From Ricinus communis (Eukaryota; Streptophyta; Magnoliopsida; Malpighiales; Euphorbiaceae), in NCBI RefSeq assembly GCF_019578655.1, contig NC_063259.1, positions 29,189,277 to 29,253,276 on the forward strand: a DNA stretch of 64,000 bases, written 5' to 3'. Below are positions 10,639 through 22,305 of the stretch, in pieces (the first letter of the stretch is position 1; every line of letters begins with the position of its first letter). The translations under genes were made by a program, and so were the position numbers. Below the pieces are notes generated by a model, which saw only the letters and a program-made list of their open reading frames with translations, searched no databases and was not told the DNA's origin.

Positions 10639-12232
10639 AATTTGATATGGTTTTTATGCATGTCCAAGCAAGGTTGCAAAATTAAATTATATTTCTCATA
10701 TTTGAAATGGTAAAGACTTGGTGAGTACTGCATTTGCAAGTAGACTCTCTATTGGGTGTATAACTTTCTAGCATTAGTTGTTACTTCCCTTCTTTGATTG
10801 CTGCAGACTGCAAAGATTTTCCTAACAACTTTAGGCTCCAGTTTGCTTGCTGGAAAATATTTTCTAAATTTTCATGCGTTGGACGATTAAGAAAATGGAA
10901 AATATAAATATAGATATGTAGTCCCTGAATTTATTAGTACCGTAACTTTGTAGCATCAATTTGTTATGGCCTTCTTTCATTGCTACAATTTAATTTATAA
11001 AACCACATTTATTACTTTTTAAGGACCCATTTGGTTTAAGGTCTTCCAATGAAAACATAATAGGAATAGATATTGGTTATCTGTTATATGTTGTTCAATT
11101 CGGTACAGATTGACAGTCAAGTTGTATTTGTCATTAATGTTATTTATATTTATATATAATAATACTTCAAATATTATCAACAGTATATTATTTCACTTAT
11201 TTAATTATTTATAATTAATTTTATTCAGATTTCCATTTGATGAAAAATATTATTTTGATTTTGACATAACTTTTAACTAACTAAACACTAATAAAAATCA
11301 CTGTTTTTCATTTTCATTCCTTTTTTTTTAATGTTCACAACCAAAGCACTCTTAAATTCTTTTGGAAAAAAAAGTGTCATTCAAAATAGAAAATTTATAA
11401 AATCAATAAAAATATAATTTTTATTGCATGAATTTTTTTTTTAAAAATATTGTTTTTCTAAAAGATAATATGTTTTAAAATTTTTCAAATTTGGGATGTA
11501 GTTGTTTCATCAAAAAATAATTTAAAAAAATAAAAAATCCGTAATTTAAAAAAAATTAAAGAATATATTATTATTTTTGATATTTTAATACAGTAAAAAT
11601 AAAATAATAAAAAAATATTATAAACTTAATTTTTAAGAAATTAACATTTTTATTATTTATCCTTTAAAATACTTCAAACAAATAAGAGAAGAACATCTAC
11701 CATATCCATGAATCTAATCCATCAGCCCATGAAAACTTGAAGAACAGAAAAGGGAAGGACCGAAAGCTAAATGGAAAAGGAAAAGTAAGCCCGGCCCAAA
11801 TTAACTGAGAAATGATGACCATTAATCACGTGGGGTCAGAGTCAGAACCCACAGTTTGATGCCCCCATGATGTAATCGCACTATCAGATTCTCATGTCTC
11901 CGTAATTGTTTAACAACGACATGTCCTTTTCTGTATTTAACCCTTTAAAAAATGCGGCGAAAATCTCCCTCTCTTTACCAACTCCATATCCATTCTAGCC
12001 CAATCCTGTAATTCGCAGCTGGTTTAGCGACCTTCATTTCCTATTTTACCCTCACCACCCACCTTTTGACTCTGAGATTCCTCGTTCTGCTCACACACTT
12101 GTCTTGTTGCTCACTTTTAGCTTCTTTATTTTCAATGAACCCTTATCACCTTCTCCATTATCTCTAATTGAACAAAATTACCCTAACGCGTTCCAATTAG
12201 CTCTAATCCGACTCACTCTCTCTTTATTCACC
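10639..12232. other. AT-rich intergenic DNA, then the BAG7 promoter and leader
   Basis: 10900-11660 is very AT-rich without a coding signal. 11780-12230 is more balanced and promoter-like: GGCCCA at about 11795, a CACGTG G-box at 11827-11832 and a pyrimidine-rich leader before the ATG at 12233. Confidence 0.45.
11827..11832. promoter_or_regulatory. G-box upstream of BAG7
   Basis: CACGTG followed by GGG, about 400 bp before the BAG7 ATG. Core bZIP/bHLH site; relevance inferred from position. Confidence 0.45.
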
Positions 12233-15030
12233 ATGAGCCGATTCAGGAGAATTGAAATCTTTGATCCCTTCTACTATCCATCTTTTTTCACTCCAAAGAC
12301 TCCAGCTTTTCCCTCATTTACAGTAGAAGAGGAATTTCACGATCTCGGTTTCGCTCTTGATCTCCTTAAACCCAACTCGTACCCTTCTGAACTCTTCGAT
12401 CTGATCCAAGTGGAAAAAACACCCTCATTTTGCTCCTACAAGAGGATCAAGCAACGGGCCGGGACTGAGCTGTATATACAGACCTTATGTGACCGAGTTA
12501 GCGCTCTTGAGTCGAGGTTCGATAAGCTGCTCACCTCGAAGAAGATCAACGGAGGGGATAGGAAGTACACGTGGACGGCCGAGATTAAGGGACCAGTAGA
12601 GAGGAAGTACAAGTGGACTAGCGAGATCAAAGAAGGAAAGAAACATCAAGAAGATAAGAAGTACAAGTGGATTGCTGAGATTAAGGGAAAAGAAGAGGAT
12701 CAGCCAATCACGCGAAAGTACACTTTTGAAGCTTCTACAGGTGAGTCTAGCGGATCAGAAAAGAAAGAGAAAAAAGATAAAAGGAAGAAGCATGGTGGTG
12801 TCCGTGTTGTTGAGATTAAAGAAGAAGACAGTGATCATGGTGCTGTTGTTCTTAGACAGGTATTATCATAATTAATTACATCTTTTTAAGTGTTTTTATA
12901 ACGATCATTTTCAAGATTCAAGTTTTTTTTTTCTTCTTCTAGGCATTCGCGAAGAGAGCTGGGGTTGTGAGGGCTAATAAGGGAAAGAAGAAGGAATTGG
13001 ATCCGGAAGATGCGGCATTGTTGATACAGATGAGTTTTAGGACTTATTTATTGCGTAGATCAAAGGCTCTTCGTGCGCTTAGAGAGTTGGCCATTGCTAA
13101 GGCCAAGTTAAAAGAGATTAGAGCTTTGTTTCATAATTTCTCCTACCGGAGACAAATTGCTCGTGATGCAGAGGAGCGTCAGAGGTTCTCTGAGAAAATC
13201 ATTGTCTTGCTTCTCACTGTTGATGCCATTGAGGTAACCTTGCCAGTTTCCATTTCCATTATTTACTTGAATATGTTAATTAAGCTTTTATAATTTGAAT
13301 TCACATTTATGTTGTATATTAGATTCTTAAATTAAAATTAGGCTCATAACTGCTATTGGGATGTTATTTTATCCTGACTCTGAGATTCCTACATAAACTG
13401 ATAAGCTCTCAAATCTCGAAGATATTTGAAAAATCTTGTTAAACACTTCTATTAACATGCCAACATCTTTGTTTAGATATCATCCCAACTAAATGATTAA
13501 ATCCAAATACTTCTGTTTTAGATATCCCAGTCCAAATGCATTTTGTTGTGCTTGGAGAAACAAGTTTTTCATGCATTGATTGTAATACCTTGTCTTTTCA
13601 TTTTTATTGTGGAGTCACTTTTCGGCCTTGCAAGTAAATGAACTTTACCTGTTTTTTTATGATTTTTCAAATTCTCCATCTGTAATTTCATTTGCACATT
13701 TATTTATGATGTAATCTAATTTGGGCCTTGCCTGTAAAGCTTCTAAATGTGTCAGGCTAGTAAAGTTTAAGGATAAATCTAGTATGGTTCACTACACTCT
13801 TAGTTTGACACTCAGCTTTCGATGTGATAGATGGTAATGATACTGCAGTATAAGTGGGATGCCTCTTCAAGTTCTATGACTGTATAATTAGAGATATTTT
13901 CCATTTTTGCTTTATCTTGAGTAGCTAATGTATCTTTTGGGTTATGGCAGTTACTTGGTTCGAAATCTTATATACCTTTTTTAAAATAAAAAGGTCCACT
14001 TAGTGGATAGATTTGTATAGCTCAAATGGAAAGTAACTTGTTAAGGTGGTGGCAATATGTATACTGACATCAGAAGGATGCTGTAACTGCTTTGGGTCTG
14101 GACTAGAAAACATCCTTCGGCTCCAAGTAATATGGGCAATACAGTCAGTCTAAATCGCTCTCTTTTCTCAAGGTGATAACACGTAAAATAATAAACTGGT
14201 AATGGTTTGTAATGCTCCAATTTACACGTTTTTAAATCGCTTTTGATATCACTTTTCTTCATACGAGCCTCAAAGTACGGCACTAGTTTGAGCAAGATGG
14301 TTATTCACCTTGAGTTTTCTTCCTTGTAGGATGTTAAAGTGTTTACGAACTGAATATGCATTATTCCTAACCCCCAGTATTATCTGGTGGCTCTCAACTG
14401 TTAACAATACAACCTCTACTTGTTTCCATGGTTCTAATAGAAGATCTGCTTAGCTAAAGATGATGAAATGCTTTCTTGTGATGGCTTAGAGCAGAGATGA
14501 GGAAGATTTTTCTTTTTTGGTACAAATTGTGTCGGCTTTCTCTTTCACTCTCTCTTTCTCTCTTTTATTTGTATTGATTAGGCACAGCATAGAGTCTAAT
14601 TTCTGGGGTGTTGCACCATGCATATAAAGCTGGTGCTCTCTTCGAAATCTTCTTATAATGGTTTGTTCTTACTGTAATGGCAACTTTGTAATCCCATTAA
14701 GTAATATAAGCCATCTTATACCTTATGTCTCTGTATGCCTCTGAGTTTGTCATTAGATTTCAGCACCATTTATTTGCTTCTTCAATGGGTTCTGACATTT
14801 TTCATTGTCAGGGAGCTGATCTGATGGTGCGAGCTGCAAAAAGGTCAATGGTGGATGAGCTGGAGGCAATGCTTGACGTGGTGGACCCTCAGCCTCCAGG
14901 GAAATCACTTTCAATGAGAAGACGGACATTTGATATGCCTGATGGGGTCATTCAGAAAGAAATAGCGGAAGGTGTAGCTCAGGTTGTGCAAATGCTTGAA
15001 GAAGAAGAGAATCTGGAGAGCACTTTTTGA
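12233..15030 (+). CDS. BAG7: BAG7-like BAG-family co-chaperone with IQ motif
   Basis: Exons 12233-12859, 12943-13233 and 14812-15030, all phase 0, give 378 residues. The N-terminus MSRFRRIEIFDPFYYPSFF matches the BAG7 type. A charged middle holds repeated R/K-KY-x-W-x-x-EIK units (from residues 110, 124 and 142, plus a weaker one at 161) and a Lys/Glu-rich stretch. An IQ calmodulin-binding motif (IQMSFRTYLLRRSKALRAL, from residue 237) runs into the BAG domain (RALRELAIAKAKLKEIRALF through VDAIE to MVRAAKRSMVDELEAMLDVV), which contacts the Hsp70 nucleotide-binding domain. Arabidopsis BAG7 resides in the ER, binds BiP and acts in the unfolded-protein and heat responses. The role here is inferred from the family. 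The start is the first ATG after a pyrimidine-rich leader. Confidence 0.93.
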
Positions 15031-18000
15031 GGCATGCTAGTAAAATATGCAACAGGCTTGAAATAGTTAACCTGTTGCTTTCCTTTCATGAGTAGATTAT
15101 TGTGCTCTTTTCGACCTTGTGTTTTCTGTGTTCAATGAGGATGTGCTAGCTTGCTGCTGTGTGTTTAACTACTTAGTACTACTGTTCCACTTGAATATGC
15201 TCACGACAGAGCTTGTTTATTTGGCTGATCACCTGAAAAGTTTAGCTTTTGCTGTTCATGCATCATACATTTTGTTTAGTCAACATTGGAGTGCAGAGAT
15301 GAAAATCTCAATTTATTAGGAGCGAGTTATACGCTATAGAGAGGTAGAAGTGGAACATTTCTATATATTTCCTAAATTTGAATGGGCCGGTGCTCAGACT
15401 AGGGAGTCCCGGTAAAGCCCCCAGACGGCGTAGTTTCTTGAAACCATGCCCTGCCCTCGGTAACGTGACATAAAAATGCGGCCTAAACGTCAGCGATTTT
15501 CCAGATGTAAAAGATATGATTTTGTGTATTTCTTTTTATATTATAAATCCATAGTTGTAAGTAAAAGAAAAGAAAATGGAAAAAAAAAAAAAAAAAAGGA
15601 GTAGTCTGTAAAGTAAAGGTAAGCTTTTGATTTTAATTTTCAATCAAAAATTAACTTTTAGTTGTAAATTTTAAACGCCAACTTTGAAAAAGTGATACGA
15701 AATACTGATAATTAAAATTTAAACATCTAAAAATGTTAAAAGACTGTCAGAACGCAAAAACTGAACCAATTAGGCATTATAGGAATCATTGCGTGTTTGT
15801 ATTGTATATAGAAATGGGCTGATTGTCTGCGTGGGCTAGAAAACAGTGAGGATGGAATGTTCTTTCCGCCGGTGGTTTTAGTAATTTCAGTTACAGTCCT
15901 TGTCTGGTATTTATTGAGAGTTGTGTTTTGGAAGGATGCAAAAGAGGAAATTGCGGGGTAGGGAGTAGAGTAATAATGGTAGGACGCTCTTTGGTTCACT
16001 CAAAAAGACACTAAAAGAGAGCCCTGCAATTTGCAAATCTGAAGTGACAGGTCTGTTGTTGTAACCTTGTTATATTTATATAGCTGACCCGACCCACAGT
16101 CTCCTCATCTCATGGCATAAACGACCAGTCTTATGATGACGCTGACATGAACGACTTGGCATTTCATTTTCCTTCCAAGGAGACCCATTTTGTTTGTTGA
16201 ATTAGTCAATGATTTATGGCAGACATGTCTATTATTTCGTAATTAAATTCAACATTCCCTCCCTTTATGAACTCTTATATTCTTAATTCCGCAACAAACT
16301 TATTTGCAGATTAAGCATTTTCGATGGTTTTCCATTGTAAACATCAACGTTTGAGCCGATATTGTTTCAGAAAAAGGAAAAATTAAGCTTTGTACTTTGC
16401 ATTTTTAACACCAAAATAGAAAGAGATTGTTTTGTCAATAAGATCACTTGTTGGTGGTAAGAAAGTAAAATTAAAATAATAAAATTAAAATAAATATTTT
16501 TATGTTATAAAATATATTTATAATTATTTTTTTAAAATTTAATTTAACTATATCCACTCATACGAGTTTAATTATATAAAAAATTTCAATCAAAATATAT
16601 AAATTTTAAATTTATAAATAAATTTTATGAATTTCAACTAAATATAATATAATAAATTACATGTATTATATTTTTATTTCAAACTAAGATTTTTCACTAA
16701 TCATAAATTTCTTTTTAAAATAAGTGTACTACCTAATGGTGTTTGGATTAATTTGATGTGTATATTTATTAAATAACCTATCTCTTTCTAAATGATTAGA
16801 TAATTTAAGATATTTTTTCTTTAATATTTTTAAAGTTTCTTTTTTTTACCCTGCTTTTTATTTGGAAGCATTTTTTTCACCATACCATATCATATCAAAC
16901 TAGTGGGTTTGTGTTTTAGGAAACATGGGTATACAAAATTTGTAGAAACAATCAATAAATGTTAGGTATTTCCCTATAAATTGAAAGATTCGTAGTCAGG
17001 CGAGGCATGTCTCGTTCCATTTATAATATTCCAAGATTGACCAGTCCATCGGAATCTGATCTGACGGCTGGAAAATGACCACATTCATTCTCCACACTAA
17101 AATTTTCTATAGTTTAAAGATGGAATATAAATGTCAGGGGAAATAATGCACTCTGTTTAGATAAAAGGAGAATGCTTTATTTTTATTTATTTTTATTTTA
17201 AGAATAAATTCATTGCATGTTGCATAGAGATAATAAAATCCGAGATCTAGTAGTTCTTATCATAACGAGAATATCAATTTTGATTCGGTTTTAAGTAGAA
17301 TTGAGATTTTTAATCTTAATCTAAAATACCTCTTTTATGTCACTTGTAGTTGATTGATTAAAGAAATGAATATGTTGAATTTAAAAAATATATTTTATTT
17401 TTAATTTATGTCTATATTTGTTAGAATTGATTATTTATCAATTATTGTTACGTGAGCTGTAACTATTGAAATTTAAATAAAATAATTTAGTATTAAATTT
17501 AAATTTAAACAAGCTCTTTAATAAGATTTTATAATTTCAATTAAAGAAAGTTAAAATTTAATTTTATGTGATAATCCTTATATGTCAATAAGTGAAAGAT
17601 ATATTTTTTATCATTATTTATTCAATTAACAATAAAAAGTTCGAATAAGAAAAGGAGGATTATTTTATGAGAAAGAAAAAGTAATATAATTCTTACTCTT
17701 CCAGTAATTCTTAATATACACTTTAATTCTAGAAAAAGAGTTTTCTTAGTCCTATTTTTCAAAAATAACCTTATTAAGTTTTCTAAATAAGCTACGATTT
17801 TAAAGTATAAGATATAAAATTTATTATATAATTACTCATAAAACTATTTGTCTATTCATATATTGCACAACTATTATTATTATTATTTTAATTATAAAAT
17901 TAATTTTATAAATATAATATAATAAGTTTTTAATATTTAATATTGATTTATAAATATTTTAAAAATAATAGTAAATTAATTAATTTTAAATTTTTAAATT

Positions 18001-21000
18001 TTTTTAAGATTTATTAATACAACAATATAAAAATTAATTTTTAAATATTTATTTATTAATTGTAATATTATATAAATTAATACTATTAATATAATTGATA
18101 TTATTATTTATTCTTAGAATTATAAATTATTATATATTTAAAATTTTATTAGTTAATATAATATTAAAATATAATTAATTTATTATTTTTTAGAGTAATT
18201 ATTATCTAATTATAAAACTAATTATTATCTAATTAAAAAATTAATTTATATCTTTTTAAGATTAGAATGACTATTTAATGGAAATGATTATAATTAATTT
18301 ATTATATTATATAATAGAAAATATGTGTTTTTATTTTTATAATTAACGTACTTAGTCCAAATTGTAATCTAAATACATTTTTCTTGCAGTCGAATATAGG
18401 GTTAGGAGACATTGGTCCCAGCAACTATAAACTCAATACTAATACAAATTATAATATTTTTGTGAAAGTGGCCTAACTTTACACACTAAACTACGTGCTT
18501 GGAGTTCCACCTCATTACCAACGTCATTGCCCTAGGCTATATATGTATGTTCATTCCCACTTTAGGTTCGTTTTTAATTACTTTACTTAATTAGAAAGCT
18601 TAGAAGATTCCGATTTTACTAACGTGACAGACATTAGCAACCAGGTCCAAGTCAAACTCTGCATGTTACTTCGAAATTAAGAATTCTTGTCTTTTAATTA
18701 TTTTTTTAAAGTACAGTTTATGTTACATAAAGAGATTCCAATCTGTCAGCACCCGAATACCCAACTTATGCCTACCAATTCTTACCAGCTTTCTGCAGTC
18801 CCTCGGTTATTAACGGGACATTATGTCATAATCTATAATTTTAAATTATTAAATTTATGGATACTGTTTATTTCTATGCTTTTTCTTTTTATTTGTCTAT
18901 TTTTAACATGCCATTAACTCGTCTGTACATTATATATATATATTTTTTCATATTTTTTAAAGAAAAGGATATTATTAATTCTGCACGAATGTGGCTCTAA
19001 GCTATTGTCAATGGTTGCTGGGTACAATGGACAATATATTGAAGTTGCAAAACATTGATTGTTTTTCATTAATAAATTTGAGTTATACGCCAATTCACCA
19101 AATTTTACACCTAACATGTACATGTATGAAATGAATTGATAAACGTTTTTAGAATTAGAGAAGATTGAGAACAGCTAGTTTTTTTTTTTATATATTGAAG
19201 AAGATAATAATGACGTGATCATTGTTTGAAACTATTTAACTGTTTAAATCACGACTATTTTCATGATTAAGTTTTAAAATTTATTATTCTTTCTTTCGTT
19301 TAAAATATGATTTTCTTTGTTGAGAAAAACTTCAGTATTTATACAAAAATTTGTATTATTTGAAAAATATAAAAGTTGTATCTTTTTATTCTTATTCATC
19401 AATGTCACTTTGATAGCGTATTAAATTATTAAAATCTTAAAATAAAAATAGAGTAAACAATAAATTATAGATTTTATTGAAATGTAAAAAATTATAACCA
19501 CATTTTAAAACTTAAATAATTAATCGTAGTCAAATTTAATTTTTATAGCTATGGTGTCATTATCTCATATATGTATTAAGATTAATTAATTAGGCTTATT
19601 GAAATAATTTTCACGCAATTCTCACCCATAAGCACCTTCAATTATTTCATGAATATTTTTCTAATTCAGTTATTATAAAAATAATAAAAATCTAAAATGT
19701 TTTAGTCAAAAGATTTTAAAATTGACATGTTTGGTACAGTAATATTTTTCTTATATAATAAGTTAAAAGAATAAAAAACTCATTCATATACCATAATTTA
19801 AAATTTGTATACAAGGCACTAATTAATTTCTGTAGCGTAATCTAAATAAGCTGATCCATCGCAAATCAGAATGAAGATTTGATTAATTAGGGTTTTGGGA
19901 AGTGTAATTGTATCAGGCATAATAGAAATAGACTTAAGTTTTAAAAACAAAATAAAATAAAAAAGACGTGAAAGTTTCAAAAGCATCAATGTCGGAAAGT
20001 TAGGTGATTATAATATAGAGACAGGTTGAGCATGCCACATCTAACGGCGTTAAAAATGAAGATTCGGTAACCAACCAACCATACCCTGGCCCACCAAACA
20101 CATAATTAATAGATCAATGCCCCTCCCTCTCCAAAACCCAATATCTTACTTTCCTTTTGTATTACTACCTTTTCGCGGTTATTTCCTTTTGTCAGCATCT
20201 TTGACTCAGTTTCTATTTTCATTTTTTTGATTTTCCTATTAACCAAACAGTGTCGCCAGCTCGGATTGAGCCCACACGGGGCTCTATTCTTTTCTTTCTT
20301 TCCTGCAAAGTACAGTACCTTTTCCCCACTCTCTACACTTGCAATGGATTGGAGAAATGGCATTCTAAATTTGATATAAATTATAAAAAGCTCAAAAGAA
20401 ATTCACTAAAAATAAATATATATTGACCTGCGAGTTGCAACTCTCTGCTTCATATATTGACTCTAGAGATCTTCATCTGGCAGTCAGTGAAAGCGAAAGT
20501 AATTTCTCAACTTTAATTCTAATCACTAAATTAACCAAGTTTTTTCTTGTTTTGTTTAAATTCTTTATCTGTTTTTAATCAATTTGGCAATATTGCCTGA
20601 CAAATATATAGAAGTACACTCATACGAAGGCACATAACAGTCATAATCTTGTGAAAAAAAAATTGAATTTTAGAATTAATGTAATAATGATACACCCATA
20701 TATAAATAAAAATTAATTATCTTGTCAAACATTAATAAAAAAAATACTGAACTTTCCATGTGTTATATAAAATTTAAATAATATATATCTGGCAATTTAA
20801 CCTTAAGAATTATTGCTTACTAAATTATCTATATAAATATGAATTCGACGAGGTTGCATTGAATTGACTCAAGGATGTGGTCCAAAATTTCCACTCCATC
20901 TGGCTGTTAAAATTTTTAATATTATTGTTGAAAGTTCCCATTGAACATGAGCCATAATAAATTATTATGTCAAGAGATATAAAAATTCTTTTGGTGTTTC

Positions 21001-21360
21001 GAATCAAAAAGATTAATAAAATTCTTAATATATTTCTCCTTCCAAATGTGAGGTAAATTAAATTTTTATTTAAAGCATGTTATATTAAATCTCAGCTTAT
21101 CTGTGCTATGCAGAGGGCAATTTAAATATAGTAGTTAATTTGGACATTGTATTTTCACCAAAAATCTATCTTCACTATAAGAAGAGGAATTCTTACCTAA
21201 AATATTATTTATGATAAATTATATTATAAAAAGTAATAAATTATCTCACATAAATTTTATGATCATCAGTAATTTATATGAAACAATCAACATGGAATAT
21301 GATTTATGCAAAAATTTGCAATTTGCCCAGCCAATTGCTTGCTTTTCAGTTTTTTTTGTC
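15031..21360. other. BAG7 3' UTR, then a 6 kb gene-poor AT-rich stretch
   Basis: About 15031-15330 is probably BAG7 3' UTR. I found no supported gene after that. A GC-richer patch at 15385-15495 (GGGAGTCCCGGTAAAGCCCC) and a pyrimidine-rich patch at 20100-20350 stand out but have no recognised content. 16440-18350 is extremely AT-rich, with long A/T-only runs. Confidence 0.45.
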
Positions 21361-21381
21361 CGATCAAGGCCCAGCTTCTGC

Positions 21382-22049
21382 CACGTGGAAAATATATGTG
21401 GTTACTAAATTCCATCTTCAGGATTGTAGCCCACAACCCATCCCCATCGTGTGGCTATCATTTCTTAGAGCATCCAGACCCCACTGCATCCCACATCTGC
21501 CACGTGGGACCATCTGTTTGGTTATAAATCTCTCACAACCACCGTCACCGACGATCACCCAGCTGTTACTCTGTTACTGACAGGGACAATACGTTTTTCT
21601 ACCCCGGCCCCGAAAGGCCCCAGCACTTAAGTAGTGGGCCCCTAGCTTAAACGTGGACACGTCAGCCTCTACTCACTAACAGGTGTCTCCACGCGCTTTG
21701 GCCGCAAAGTCGTCAATGACACGTGTCATGACTTCTCTAAGATCCTAGGAGCCCACTTAGTTTGGCCCTTTTTTTTTTTTTTGTGTTAAATTATTATTTT
21801 AGTCCTAAAACCAAAATCAAAAAACTTCCGGATTCTTTCAGTTACTAGCAAATCAGAATTAAAACCAGTCCCCACCACGCGCGTACCCCACAAAAACCCT
21901 TATTTACTCGAGTATTAAGGGGCGCGTGGAATCACGTGGAGTAACAAGCGACGTGGGTATTGATTCCAGAACTTTTAATAGCGGTGTTTCCTGATTGAAC
22001 AACCGTGGTGCCTTGTAAAACACGTTCGTCAAAATCGAAACTCTATAAA
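21382..22049 (+). promoter_or_regulatory. TPP gene promoter: four G-boxes and a TATA box
   Basis: CACGTG occurs at 21382-21387, 21501-21506, 21720-21725 (inside the palindrome GACACGTGTC, 21718-21727) and 21933-21938. Further ACGT cores lie at about 21650-21660 and 21950. TATAAA is at 22044-22049 in CTCTATAAATACC, followed by a CT-rich leader start. ACGT/G-box clusters of this sort are binding sites for ABA-responsive bZIPs and PIF/bHLH factors, so ABA, stress or light control of the TPP gene is a reasonable inference. Confidence 0.7.
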
Positions 22050-22305
22050 TACCAGACCTCCTTTTGAGGCTAACCTTCTTTCCTTTTTTTTTTTTCTCCT
22101 CTCCATCTCTCTTTCTCGCTTTTCATTTTTGCATCGATTTGGTAATATACAATTTTCTGCTTTGTTCTCTGCGATTTCTAGGGTTTTCTTTTTCTCTCCA
22201 CCACCACCACCTCCTTACTATTGCTCTACTATTTTTCGATTGTTTTGTTCCTGAGAAACGACAGGAAATAAAAAAAAAAAGAAGGAAAAGAAATAGACAC
22301 TCAAG

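Noticed and set aside
15736..15999. 87-codon minus-strand frame downstream of BAG7
   Set aside because: Low-complexity Ser/Thr/Tyr content, no homology, no promoter context.
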